The translations under genes and the position numbers were made by a program. A stretch of DNA of 16,238 nt, taken from contig JAVVEZ010000078.1 in the NCBI GenBank assembly GCA_032250895.1, positions 1 to 16,238 on the forward strand, given 5' to 3'. Of the stretch, positions 1 to 7,728 are shown piece by piece. The stretch is from JAVVEZ01 sp032250895 (GTDB lineage: Bacteria > Pseudomonadota > Gammaproteobacteria > Pseudomonadales > Pseudohongiellaceae). Below the pieces are notes generated by a model that did no database searches, was not told where the DNA came from, and was given only the letters and a program-made list of their open reading frames with translations. The stretch's first letter is position 1, and each line of letters begins with the position of its first letter.

Positions 1-18
1 AGTACCTGGTGACATAGG

Positions 19-34
19 GACAGGTGCGCCTGTC
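19..34. repeat. REP-like perfect inverted repeat (hairpin)
   Basis: GACAGG and CCTGTC form a perfect 6-bp stem around a TGCG loop. A related string, AAAAAGTGCCTGTC, follows at about 85-98. Short GACAGG/CCTGTC hairpins and ends of the AGTGCCTGTC type are, from general knowledge, common in REP sequences and around REP-associated tyrosine transposases. No transposase is visible here, so this would be a solitary remnant or a non-autonomous copy. The hairpin is seen directly; the REP assignment is inference. Confidence 0.45.
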
Positions 35-45
35 TGACGCCCATT

Positions 46-71
46 GGGCGCCAGAGGGCGCCAGAGGGCGC
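46..71. repeat. Tandem 10-bp repeat, about 2.6 copies
   Basis: The unit GGGCGCCAGA occurs at 46-55 and 56-65 and is followed by a partial copy, GGGCGC, at 66-71. Each unit contains the self-complementary GGCGCC, so the tract can fold in several registers. It lies beside the hairpin at 19-34 in the non-coding stretch after uvrA. Confidence 0.7.
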
Positions 72-130
72 AAATAAGAGAGCAAAAAGTGCCTGTCATG
101 CCTGTTTTTGTCATTTTTTTCAAAAAATTG

Positions 131-156
131 AACTGAATCTTATAAAAACGTCAGTT
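131..156 (-). terminator. Possible weak intrinsic terminator after uvrA
   Basis: AACTGA (131-136) pairs with TCAGTT (151-156). Read on the minus strand, downstream of the uvrA stop, the hairpin is followed by CAATTTTTTG. The stem is short and AT-rich and the loop is 14 nt, so this is a weak candidate. The rest of 1-232 shows no gene. Confidence 0.3.
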
Positions 157-232
157 TTTCAGAGGTTCCTTAGAAATAATTCTCCAAGATGGCGCTTTCA
201 TGGATATGGTGGACAGATGACGCTCGCTGGTT

Positions 233-3067
233 TTATGTGCCAGGCGGCAGCAGCTTTTTCAGATACACGCCCGTGTGGGAGTGGGCCATGGCGGCAATCT
301 GTTCGGGTGTGCCGGTGGCGATGATTTCGCCGCCGCCATCGCCGCCTTCGGGGCCCATGTCCACGACCCAGTCGGCGGTTTTGATCACATCCAGATTGTG
401 CTCGATGACCACGACGGTGTTGCCGTGATCGCGCAGCCGGTGCAGCACGTGCAGCAATTGCTTGATGTCATGAAAATGCAGGCCGGTGGTGGGCTCGTCA
501 AGAATGTAAAGGGTCTGGCCGGTGTCGCGCTTGGACAGTTCCCTGGCCAGCTTGACGCGCTGGGCTTCGCCGCCGGACAGGGTGGTGGCGGCCTGTCCGA
601 GGCGAACATAGGAAAGGCCCACTTCGATGAGTGTCTGTAGCTTGCGGGCGATCACCGGCACCGGATCGAAAAATTCGCGGGCTTCCTCGATGGTCATTTC
701 CAGCACTTCGTGAATGCTCTTGCCCTTGTACTTCACTTCCAGGGTTTCCCGGTTGTAGCGCTTGCCCTTGCAGATGTCACAGCCCACATAAATGTCCGGC
801 AGAAAATGCATTTCAACCTTGACCAGACCATCGCCCTGGCAGGCTTCGCAGCGCCCGCCCTTGACGTTGAAACTGAAACGCCCGGGCGAATAACCGCGGC
901 TGCGGGATTCCTGGGTGGCGGCGAACAATTCCCGCACCGGCGTGAAAATGCCGGTGTAGGTGGCCGGGTTGGAGCGGGGGGTGCGGCCGATCGGACTCTG
1001 GTTGATGTCCACGACCTTGTCGAGCTGCTGCAGGCCCTCGAGGCGCTCGTAGGGTGCGGCGTCCAGGGTCGTGGCGCCGTTCAGGGCCGTGGCCGTGATC
1101 GGGTAGAGGGTGTGATTGATCAGCGTGGACTTGCCGGAACCGGAAACCCCGGTGATACAGGTCATCAGCCCCAGCGGAAGTTGCAGGCTGACATTTTTCA
1201 GGTTGTTGCCGCTGGCGCCATGCAGGTGCAGTTGCCTGTCGGGGTCGGCGGCCATGCGCCGTTTGGGGACATTGATTTTTTCCTTGCCGGAAAGATAGCG
1301 CCCGGTCAGTGAGGCCTTCGATTTGAGAATATCATTCAAATTTCCCTGGGCCACGATGCGGCCGCCGTGCACACCGGCACCGGGACCGATGTCGATGATA
1401 TGGTCTGCGGTGCGGATGGCGTCTTCATCGTGTTCCACCACGATCACGGTGTTGCCGATGTCGCGCAGATGACGCAGGGTGCCCAGCAGGCGATCATTGT
1501 CACGCTGGTGCAGGCCGATGGAAGGCTCATCGAGAATATACATGACGCCCACCAGCCCGGCGCCGATCTGGCTGGCCAGCCGGATGCGTTGGGCCTCGCC
1601 TCCGGACAGGGTTTCGGCGCTGCGGCTCAGGGTCAGGTAATTCAGGCCCACGTCCACCAGGAAGCGCAGACGGTCCTGAATTTCCTTGAGAATTTTTTCG
1701 GCGATGCTGGCTTTCTTGCCCTTCAATGCCAGGTTGCTGAAATAAGTGGCAGCGGCACCGATGGTCATGCTGGTGATGGTGGGGAGGTTCTTTTTATCGA
1801 TGAAAACATGGCGTGCATCCTGGCGCAGTCGCGAACCTTCACAGCCGGGACAGCTCTGGGAACTCAGATAGCGGGCGAGATCCTCCCTGACCATCTGCGA
1901 TTCCGTTTCCCGGTAGCGCCGTTCCATGTTGGGCAGGATGCCCTCGAAGGCATGGCGGCGCACAATGTTGTCGCCACGCTCGTTGACGAAGGTGAAGCTG
2001 ATCTGCTCGCTGCCGCTGCCCTGCAGAATGATTTTCTGGAATTTCCGGTTTATCTTGTTGAAGGGAAGGTCCACGCCAAAACCATAATGATCCGCCAGCG
2101 ATTTCAGCAACTGGAAATAATAGATATTGCGGCGGTCCCAGCCGCGAATGGCGCCTTCGGCCAGGGACAGGCTGGCATCCACCACCACCCGTTTTTCATC
2201 AAAAAACTGCTTGATACCGAGGCCGTCGCAGCTTTCACAGGCACCGGCCGGGTTGTTGAAGGAGAACAGCCGTGGCTCCAGCTCGGTGATGCTGTGACCG
2301 CAGATCGGGCAGGCGAACAGCGAGGAAAATACCAGATCCTCACCCTGGCCTTCATCCATGAAGCTGGCAATGGCAATGCCGCTGGCAATCTGCAGCGCGG
2401 TTTCAAAGGATTCGGCCAGGCGCTGGGCCATGTCGGCACGCACCTTGAGCCGGTCCACCACCACTTCGATGGTGTGCTTTTTGTTTTTCTCCAGCTCCGG
2501 CGGATAATCCAGCTCGGTGACGATGCCATTGACCCGGGCCCGGATGAAGCCGCTGGTTTTCAGCTCGTTGAACACATGCAGGTGCTCGCCCTTGCGCTCC
2601 CGGATTACCGGCGCCAGCAGCATGATGCGGGTGCCCTCCGGCAGCGCCAGCACCTGGTCCACCATCTGGCTCACGGTCTGGGCTTCCAGTTTCTTGTGAT
2701 GCGCCGGGCAGTAGGGGTCACCGACCCGCGCAAACAGCAGGCGCAGATAGTCATAGATTTCGGTGATGGTGCCCACCGTGGAACGGGGGTTGTGAGAGGT
2801 GGACTTCTGCTCGATGGAAATGGCGGGGGATAGGCCGGAGATCTGGTCCATGTCCGGCTTGTCCATCATGGACAGAAACTGGCGCGCATAGGTGGACAGG
2901 GACTCCACGTAACGGCGCTGACCTTCCGCGTAGAGGGTATCAAAGGCCAGTGAGGATTTGCCGGAGCCTGACAGGCCGGTAATCACCACCAGCTTGTCGC
3001 GGGGAATGGTGACATCAATATTTTTGAGATTGTGGGTACGTGCCCCCCTGACGATGATTTTGTCCAT
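233..3067 (-). CDS. uvrA: Excinuclease ABC subunit A (UvrA)
   Basis: UvrA is the DNA-damage sensor of nucleotide excision repair. It dimerises, loads UvrB at lesions and hydrolyses ATP. The 944-residue product has the normal full length and the duplicated ABC layout. Walker A GLSGSGKS is at 31-38. A CxxC-x20-CxxC zinc module uses C253, C256, C277 and C280. There are two LSGGEAQR signatures and two Walker B/D-loop stretches (ILDEPSIGLHQRD and ILDEPTTGLHFHD), plus a second Walker A, GVSGSGKST. The C-terminal zinc hairpin runs from C740 to C766. It ends in a short KKLLPPGT tail. The ATG start gives the conserved MDKIIVRGARTHNL beginning, although no good Shine-Dalgarno sequence precedes it. It is transcribed divergently from ssb, a common gammaproteobacterial arrangement. 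No truncation or frameshift is seen. Confidence 0.98.
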   Translation of the reverse strand: MDKIIVRGARTHNLKNIDVTIPRDKLVVITGLSGSGKSSLAFDTLYAEGQRRYVESLSTYARQFLSMMDKPDMDQISGLSPAISIEQKSTSHNPRSTVGTITEIYDYLRLLFARVGDPYCPAHHKKLEAQTVSQMVDQVLALPEGTRIMLLAPVIRERKGEHLHVFNELKTSGFIRARVNGIVTELDYPPELEKNKKHTIEVVVDRLKVRADMAQRLAESFETALQIASGIAIASFMDEGQGEDLVFSSLFACPICGHSITELEPRLFSFNNPAGACESCDGLGIKQFFDEKRVVVDASLSLAEGAIRGWDRRNIYYFQLLKSLADHYGFGVDLPFNKINRKFQKIILQGSGSEQISFTFVNERGDNIVRRHAFEGILPNMERRYRETESQMVREDLARYLSSQSCPGCEGSRLRQDARHVFIDKKNLPTITSMTIGAAATYFSNLALKGKKASIAEKILKEIQDRLRFLVDVGLNYLTLSRSAETLSGGEAQRIRLASQIGAGLVGVMYILDEPSIGLHQRDNDRLLGTLRHLRDIGNTVIVVEHDEDAIRTADHIIDIGPGAGVHGGRIVAQGNLNDILKSKASLTGRYLSGKEKINVPKRRMAADPDRQLHLHGASGNNLKNVSLQLPLGLMTCITGVSGSGKSTLINHTLYPITATALNGATTLDAAPYERLEGLQQLDKVVDINQSPIGRTPRSNPATYTGIFTPVRELFAATQESRSRGYSPGRFSFNVKGGRCEACQGDGLVKVEMHFLPDIYVGCDICKGKRYNRETLEVKYKGKSIHEVLEMTIEEAREFFDPVPVIARKLQTLIEVGLSYVRLGQAATTLSGGEAQRVKLARELSKRDTGQTLYILDEPTTGLHFHDIKQLLHVLHRLRDHGNTVVVIEHNLDVIKTADWVVDMGPEGGDGGGEIIATGTPEQIAAMAHSHTGVYLKKLLPPGT

Positions 3068-3103
3068 GATGTGCAGCAGCAGCCTGGCCCGATAAAACAG
3101 CGC

Positions 3104-3109
3104 ATTATA
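3104..3109 (-). promoter_or_regulatory. Candidate -10 element of the uvrA promoter
   Basis: On the minus strand a perfect TATAAT lies 37 bp before the uvrA ATG. The hexamer 17 bp upstream (GCCAAA) is not a good -35, so the promoter may be weak or need an activator. The assignment rests on the -10 match and its position. Confidence 0.4.
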
Positions 3110-3132
3110 CGTCGTTCAGAATAATTTTGGCT

Positions 3133-3156
3133 CACATTTTCAACACACATTTTCAA
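3133..3156. repeat. 11-bp direct repeat in the uvrA/ssb divergent region
   Basis: CACATTTTCAA occurs at 3133-3143 and 3146-3156 with a 2-bp spacer, giving a 13-bp period. It sits between the two divergent genes, upstream of the putative uvrA -10. It could be a pair of regulator half-sites or a local duplication. No regulator can be named. Confidence 0.6.
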
Positions 3157-3217
3157 GAAGCGTGCTAGACTTGTGTGCTGTAAAAACTCATCAAAATAGC
3201 CGTGACGGAGGGTTATT

Positions 3218-3721
3218 GTGGCAAGCAGAGGCATCAACAAAGTGATTCTTGTGGGCAACGTCGGGGGCGATCCCGAGACCCGTTACATGCCCAATGGCAA
3301 TGCGGTGACCAACATTACCCTGGCCACCAGCGAAACCTGGAAGGACAAGAATACCGGCCAGCAGCAGGAAAGAACCGAATGGCACCGGATCACCTTCTAT
3401 CAGAGGCTGGCCGAGATCGTCGCTGAATATGTGCGCAAGGGTTCCAAACTGTATGTCGAGGGTCGCCTGCAGACCCGCTCCTGGGAACAGGACGGCATCA
3501 AGCGCTACGCCACGGACATCATTGCCAATGAAATGCAGATGCTGGACAGTCGGGGCGCTTCGGACAACCAGGGCTCTTCCGGGGGCCAGGCCGGGGCGGC
3601 CCCTGCGGGTGGAGCAGGCGGTCAGCGGCCAGCGGCGTCGGGCGCACCGTCATCCTCCTCTCATCCCCCCCAGCAGGCCCCGGCGGATTTCGACAGCTTT
3701 GATGACGACATTCCGTTTTAG
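3218..3721 (+). CDS. ssb: Single-stranded DNA-binding protein
   Basis: SSB coats single-stranded DNA in replication, recombination and repair and recruits partners through its C-terminal tip. The 167-residue product has the family layout. An OB fold spans about residues 1-112, starting MASRGINKVILVGNVG and including DNA-contact tryptophans W41, W55 and W89. A low-complexity Gly/Ser/Ala/Pro/Gln linker covers about 115-155. The acidic tip is DDDIPF. The start is GTG, supported by a strong GGAGGG (3207-3212) five bases upstream and by the conserved N-terminus. It diverges from uvrA. The sugar-nucleotide reductase-like gene follows 78 bp downstream. Confidence 0.98.
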   Translation: MASRGINKVILVGNVGGDPETRYMPNGNAVTNITLATSETWKDKNTGQQQERTEWHRITFYQRLAEIVAEYVRKGSKLYVEGRLQTRSWEQDGIKRYATDIIANEMQMLDSRGASDNQGSSGGQAGAAPAGGAGGQRPAASGAPSSSSHPPQQAPADFDSFDDDIPF

Positions 3722-3768
3722 CGGCAAGCAGACGGAAAGCGCCGGATGATCCCCTTCAGTCATTGAAT

Positions 3769-3786
3769 GGCCTCGCAATAGAGGCC
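3769..3786 (+). other. Perfect hairpin between ssb and the next gene
   Basis: GGCCTC (3769-3774), loop GCAATA, GAGGCC (3781-3786) form a perfect 6-bp stem. No T-run follows, so it is not a classical intrinsic terminator. It may stabilise the 3' end of the ssb mRNA or partly attenuate readthrough into the gene starting at 3800. Confidence 0.4.
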
Positions 3787-3799
3787 CCAAGAGAGATCA

Positions 3800-4861
3800 G
3801 TGAAGTTACTGGTACTGGGTGCAAGCAGTCAGTTGGGCAGAGAGCTGGTTAGTCTGCTGAGCAGTCAGGAAGTGAAACACGAGGCCCTGGGCTCCTCAGA
3901 CATCGACCTGTTGAAGCCTCTCGAGGTCGCCAGGCTGATCACCCGGATCGATCCCGATCAGGTCATCAATGTGGCCTCCTATACCAATCTTGAAAAAGCC
4001 GAGCGGGACGAGGAAGCCAGCAAACTGTGTGATCTGGTCAATACCCAGGGTGTGTCCACCTTGGCGCTGGCCTGCGATCATCTCAATATTCCGCTGATCC
4101 ATCATTCCTCCAGTTATGTTTTCGATGGCAGCAAAAACAAGCCTTACGATGAAGAGGATGCCACCAATCCGCAGTGCCGTTACGGCCTGAGCAAATGGTA
4201 TGGCGAATGTGCCATCCGGGACGTGCTCAAGCGCCACGTCATTCTGCGCACCGACTGGATGTTCAGCGTTTACCGGAACAAATTCTTCCGGCTGCATATC
4301 GAAGCCTGCAAGCGCTATCGGGGCAATGTCGAGGTCATGGATCATCGCTTCAGTCCGACCCCGGCCGATGACGTGGCCAGGGTCATGCTGGCCATGGCCC
4401 GGCAGATCGATTGCCATGCCGACGTTTGGGGAACCTATCACTACTGTGCGCTGCTGCCCCAGACCCAGCAGCAGTTTGTGGAATATTTTCTGAAGGAAGC
4501 CGCCAGGTATGATGAAGAGCTGGCCGCCTGTCTGGAAAATCTGACCTTTGCCGTGGTGCCGGTGGCCCTGCCCTATATCGGCAATACCGTGCTCAACACC
4601 AACAAGATCATGGACACCTTCGGCATCAAGCAGCGCTCCCGGGCGGGGGCCATCACCCGCGTGCTGGAAGATTTGTATGGCCTGGATGCGAAACTGAATA
4701 CGGTGTTGCAGCCGGCGCCGGTCGAGGAAGAAACCCTGATGGTGTCCGAGCCACACCGGCGCGGCAGCAAAAAAAAGAACGGCAAGGCCAGTGCTAAGTC
4801 CAAAAACGCTGAGCGACCTGCCAGAACAGGCGCAGTGAAAAAATCGTTACCACCGCCTTGA
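3800..4861 (+). CDS. RmlD-like NAD(P)-dependent sugar-nucleotide reductase
   Basis: The protein is an extended short-chain dehydrogenase of the RmlD (dTDP-4-dehydrorhamnose reductase) type. It is 353 residues long. The N-terminal Rossmann motif is GASSQLG (7-13). SSSYVFDG (103-110) matches the family's STDYVFDG. The catalytic pair YxxxK is Y128 and K132, and LRTDWMFS (149-156) matches LRTSWVYG. The start is GTG, with GAGAGA about 4 nt upstream. From about residue 315 there is a Lys/Arg/Ser/Ala/Pro-rich tail, absent from ordinary RmlD, that ends in KKSLPPP. No other rhamnose-pathway gene is present, so the substrate is unknown; a modifying reductase for a cell-surface sugar is only a guess. 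The 3' end overlaps the convergent permease gene by 68 bp. Confidence 0.85.
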   Translation: MKLLVLGASSQLGRELVSLLSSQEVKHEALGSSDIDLLKPLEVARLITRIDPDQVINVASYTNLEKAERDEEASKLCDLVNTQGVSTLALACDHLNIPLIHHSSSYVFDGSKNKPYDEEDATNPQCRYGLSKWYGECAIRDVLKRHVILRTDWMFSVYRNKFFRLHIEACKRYRGNVEVMDHRFSPTPADDVARVMLAMARQIDCHADVWGTYHYCALLPQTQQQFVEYFLKEAARYDEELAACLENLTFAVVPVALPYIGNTVLNTNKIMDTFGIKQRSRAGAITRVLEDLYGLDAKLNTVLQPAPVEEETLMVSEPHRRGSKKKNGKASAKSKNAERPARTGAVKKSLPPP

Positions 4862-5540
4862 GCAGCCGCTGGAAAAATCTGTCCGAGAGCTGGCTCAGGG
4901 AATTTTTTCCCACATACGTCCCGGCAACCGCTGCCAGCCAGGACAGCACAATCACCATCAGGTAGGGCCGGTAATCAAAACCGGCCGCGACATAGGCCAC
5001 GGTCTTGAACACGGACATGGCCAGCAGGGTACCGGCAATGGTGCCCACCACGGCCTGCCGGCTCAGGTTGCGGTTGACCATCATGGACTGAAAGAGCCCG
5101 CCAACCCCTGCCAGTGTGGAGATGAAGGTGTGAATGATGCCCACCCAGAACCAGGGGTGGGGTATTTTCCTGCCCAGCCACTGTGAGGCAGGGGTGCTGG
5201 GTACCCAGCAGAACCAAAGCATGACACTGCCCAGCATCAGCGCGATGGCATTTTCCGGCAGGCTGAAATAAATATGGGAGCCCAGCACCGCACCGAGCAG
5301 GGAGCCAGGAATGAAGGGGCGGGCGATGGACCAGTCCAGATACGGATAAAACTGGCCAATCCTGGCCACCTGACCGGCCAGCACAAACACCCCGGTCAGC
5401 GGCACGACAGCGGCCAGGGGCATGATCTGGGCACAGAAGGCAACAATCAACAGGCCGCCGCCCAGTCCGGCCACAGCCGACACATAGGCACCGACAAAGC
5501 AGATCAGGGGAGCCCCGATCAGAAAAACAGTTGAGACCAT
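4794..5540 (-). CDS. TauE/SafE family membrane permease
   Basis: This is a 248-residue hydrophobic protein of the TauE/SafE family, putative exporters or importers of sulfite, sulfoacetate and related organic anions in the inner membrane. The N-terminal half-repeat has GLGGGLLIV (25-33) after the first membrane helix, and the second half carries the matching LAGVGGLFQS. Seven to eight membrane segments are visible. The ATG at 5540 is chosen because GGAG lies 7 nt upstream and the protein then begins directly in the first helix. A longer in-frame reading to 5807 would add 89 basic, non-family residues and overlap moeA. Substrate is not predictable. It is divergent from moeA and overlaps the 3' end of the reductase gene. 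Confidence 0.9.
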   Translation of the reverse strand: MVSTVFLIGAPLICFVGAYVSAVAGLGGGLLIVAFCAQIMPLAAVVPLTGVFVLAGQVARIGQFYPYLDWSIARPFIPGSLLGAVLGSHIYFSLPENAIALMLGSVMLWFCWVPSTPASQWLGRKIPHPWFWVGIIHTFISTLAGVGGLFQSMMVNRNLSRQAVVGTIAGTLLAMSVFKTVAYVAAGFDYRPYLMVIVLSWLAAVAGTYVGKNSLSQLSDRFFQRLLKAVVTIFSLRLFWQVAQRFWT

Positions 5541-5588
5541 CGGGTCACTCCGGAGCTTCCTCTTTTTTTCCCGCGCAGGCGGGCGCGA

Positions 5589-5617
5589 ATTGTACCGCAA
5601 TTTGACGTTGGTGTTTC
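5589..5617 (-). promoter_or_regulatory. Candidate promoter of the TauE/SafE gene
   Basis: On the minus strand GAAACA (5612-5617) and TACAAT (5589-5594) are separated by 17 bp, in front of the permease start at 5540. The -10 is good and the -35 is moderate. Placement in the divergent 125-bp gap before moeA supports it. Confidence 0.35.
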
Positions 5618-5665
5618 CCGCCGATGCTGTAAAATGAGCCATCATCCTGTCCAGGCCGTTTTTGC

Positions 5666-6889
5666 ATGAATGCCCCCGCAAGCCAACTGATGCCCGTTGC
5701 CGAAGCCTTGCAGCGTCTGCTGGCACAGATAACACCGCGACAGGACGCTGTCGAGGTGCCGCTGCCGGATGCACTGGGTGCGGTGTTGACAGAAAACCAG
5801 CGGGCACTGAGTGACGTGCCGGCCCATGACAACAGTGCGATGGATGGTTTTGCTCTCAACACGGCGGATCTGCAAACTGCCGGCGCTCGTCTGACGATTG
5901 CCCAGACCATTGCCGCCGGTCATCCGGGACGGGCGCTGCTGCCCGGCACGGCGGCCAGAATTTTTACCGGGGCAGCCATTCCGGCAGGGGCCAATGCGGT
6001 TGTGATGCAGGAAAACTGCCGGTTTGACCAGCAGCAGGTGAGCATTCTCAAGAAACCAGAGCCCGGGGAAAACATCCGGCGACGGGGGCACGATATCGCC
6101 CGGGATGCAGACCTGCTGCCCGCCGGGCATATTCTGCGGCCCCAGGATCTGGGGCTGCTGGCATCCCTGGGCATCTCCCGGATCCGGGTCAGCAGGCCCC
6201 TGACGGTGGCGATCATCAATACCGGTGATGAGGTCGTGGCCCCGGGTCAGGCACTGCAGGCAGGCCAGATCCATGATTCCAACAGCTTCACATTGGCGGG
6301 ACTCTTGCAGCGGATGGGCTGCACGGTGCTGAAACTGGGCATCGTGGCGGATGACCTGCGCAGTACTGAACAGGCTCTGGCCGAGGCCGCCCGGCAGGCC
6401 GACTGCATCATCACCACCGGCGGGGTTTCGGTCGGGGATGAAGACCATGTCAGGCAGGCCGTGGCAAACCTGGGTGAATTGAACCTCTGGAAACTGGCCA
6501 TCAAACCCGGCAAACCCTTCTCCTTTGGCCGTGTCGGACAGACCCCCTGTTTTGGACTGCCGGGGAATCCGGTGGCCGTGTTCGTTACCTTTCTGCTATT
6601 GGTGAAGCCCTGCCTGCTGAAGCTGCTCGGTGCCGATCCCGGTCAGGAAAAAACCGTCTGGGTGAAGGCGGGTTTCAGCATCGGGAAAGCGGGCAGCCGA
6701 CAGGAATATTTGCGGGTCAGGCTGAAGACGGCTGCCAATGATCAGCAGGAACTGGTAGCATTCACTGACCAGGGCTCCAGCATCATGACCTCGGTGTCCT
6801 GGGCCGACGGGCTGGCGGTGGTGCCTGCCGGGGCTGTGGTGCAGACAGGGGACCTGCTGCGTTTCATGGCTTTCGACGGCCTGCTCTGA
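5666..6889 (+). CDS. moeA: Molybdopterin molybdenumtransferase MoeA
   Basis: MoeA inserts molybdate into adenylylated molybdopterin to complete the molybdenum cofactor in the cytoplasm. The product is 407 residues, the usual length. DNSAMDGFA (55-63) is the family's conserved aspartate loop. TGAAIPAGANAVV (101-113) and the domain-III motif NTGDEVV (185-191) are both present. TTGGVSVGDEDHV (250-262) and LPGNPVAVFVTF (298-309) complete the MPT-binding core, and the C-terminal beta domain is present. The ATG at 5666 fits the family start although its Shine-Dalgarno is weak. No other Mo-cofactor gene is adjacent. It may share a transcript with the lipoprotein gene 70 bp downstream. Confidence 0.96.
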   Translation: MNAPASQLMPVAEALQRLLAQITPRQDAVEVPLPDALGAVLTENQRALSDVPAHDNSAMDGFALNTADLQTAGARLTIAQTIAAGHPGRALLPGTAARIFTGAAIPAGANAVVMQENCRFDQQQVSILKKPEPGENIRRRGHDIARDADLLPAGHILRPQDLGLLASLGISRIRVSRPLTVAIINTGDEVVAPGQALQAGQIHDSNSFTLAGLLQRMGCTVLKLGIVADDLRSTEQALAEAARQADCIITTGGVSVGDEDHVRQAVANLGELNLWKLAIKPGKPFSFGRVGQTPCFGLPGNPVAVFVTFLLLVKPCLLKLLGADPGQEKTVWVKAGFSIGKAGSRQEYLRVRLKTAANDQQELVAFTDQGSSIMTSVSWADGLAVVPAGAVVQTGDLLRFMAFDGLL

Positions 6890-6892
6890 CGC

Positions 6893-6924
6893 GCCGCCAC
6901 AGAGAAAGTCACCCGCTCGGCGGC
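6893..6924 (+). terminator. Weak hairpin after moeA
   Basis: GCCGCC (6893-6898) pairs perfectly with GGCGGC (6919-6924), with a 20-nt loop, and is followed by only three T residues. It is a marginal terminator or 3'-end stabiliser between moeA and the lipoprotein gene. Confidence 0.25.
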
Positions 6925-6959
6925 TTTCCGTCAATTGTCAGCTATTTTCCGGGAAGATC

Positions 6960-7691
6960 ATGGCAATACATGTTTTCGAGCGGACGGGTTTGGCCTTGCT
7001 GACCTTGCTGGTTCTGTCTGCCTGCACACAGAGCGATGCCGGTCGAATCACCTATCGGGGCAAGGGCTTGCCGAAACAGGCTGAAGCGGTGAGTTCCGAG
7101 CCGCCGGCCGCAAGTTCCACACCGGATGACATCATCCGGGCACGGATCATTGCCGACATTCTTTATGAGGCCAGGCTGGCCTATGAAGATAACCGGCTGA
7201 CGCAGCCCAGTGGCGATAATGCCTATGACCGCTACCGTGAGGTGCTGGATTATGACCCTGGCAACGCCGTTGCCCTGGAAGGCATCCGTGAGCTGGTGCG
7301 GCGTTATATTCTGCTGGCCGACAATGCCATGGCCATCGGTCAATTCGACAGCGCCGGGGAGATGCTGACACGGGCGGCCGAAATCGATGGTATCAGCGGG
7401 GAACTCGAGGCCGCCCGCAGACGGCTGACCGAAGCCCGTCAGGCCAAACTGGATTTTTATGCGCTGGACCCGGAGGGTCTGCGGGCGCGCAGCCTTGAGA
7501 TCATGGTGCGGCTTGGGGAAATCGGCCGTGTCGTCCAGAACAAGAAAGCCACCTTTCTGATCACTGCCCGCACTGATGATGAAGGCCGCTGGATTTATAA
7601 AGTGATGCGCGAAGCTGTGGGTGGGTACCGCTTGCGTGGGAATATTGCCCTGGGCAGCCAGCCTGGCATCCAGATCAATGCGAGCCCCTGA
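6960..7691 (+). CDS. Outer-envelope lipoprotein with TPR-like helical region, function unknown
   Basis: I do not recognise a named family. The 243-residue product starts with a lipoprotein signal peptide and lipobox LVLSAC, giving lipidated C22. The residue after it is Thr, which by the E. coli rule favours the outer membrane. Residues about 55-165 are charged and helical with TPR-like spacing (YDRYREVLDYDPGNAVALEGI, then a pair of related helices ending EIDGISGELEAARRRL). A smaller alpha/beta domain follows (about 185-243), including FLITARTDDEGRWIYKVMRE. GGGAAGA precedes the ATG. Spacing to the next gene is 37 bp and all genes run the same way, suggesting an operon with the copper chaperone and the DUF2333 protein. 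A periplasmic scaffold role is a guess from the repeats. Confidence 0.7.
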   Translation: MAIHVFERTGLALLTLLVLSACTQSDAGRITYRGKGLPKQAEAVSSEPPAASSTPDDIIRARIIADILYEARLAYEDNRLTQPSGDNAYDRYREVLDYDPGNAVALEGIRELVRRYILLADNAMAIGQFDSAGEMLTRAAEIDGISGELEAARRRLTEARQAKLDFYALDPEGLRARSLEIMVRLGEIGRVVQNKKATFLITARTDDEGRWIYKVMREAVGGYRLRGNIALGSQPGIQINASP

Positions 7692-7728
7692 TAGCCAATC
7701 GTTTCAATCAAGACCGAGGAAAGCCCTT

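Noticed and set aside
1367..2833. Long plus-strand open frame opposite uvrA
   Set aside because: It is a shadow of the high-GC uvrA gene with no family motif; the minus-strand frame carries every UvrA motif.
3084..3100. CTGG...ACAG resembling a LexA box near uvrA
   Set aside because: The halves are separated by one base too many (CTG-N11-CAG) and the first half ends in G instead of T, so it does not fit the CTGT-N8-ACAG pattern.
5570..5583. CCCGC-GCAG-GCGGG hairpin next to a T-run, resembling a terminator
   Set aside because: The T-run is on the 5' side on the plus strand and appears as an A-run after the hairpin on the minus strand, so neither direction gives a hairpin followed by U residues.
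5541..5807. N-terminal extension of the TauE/SafE protein to 5807
   Set aside because: The extra 89 residues are basic and non-family, overlap moeA, and the ATG at 5540 has a proper ribosome binding site.
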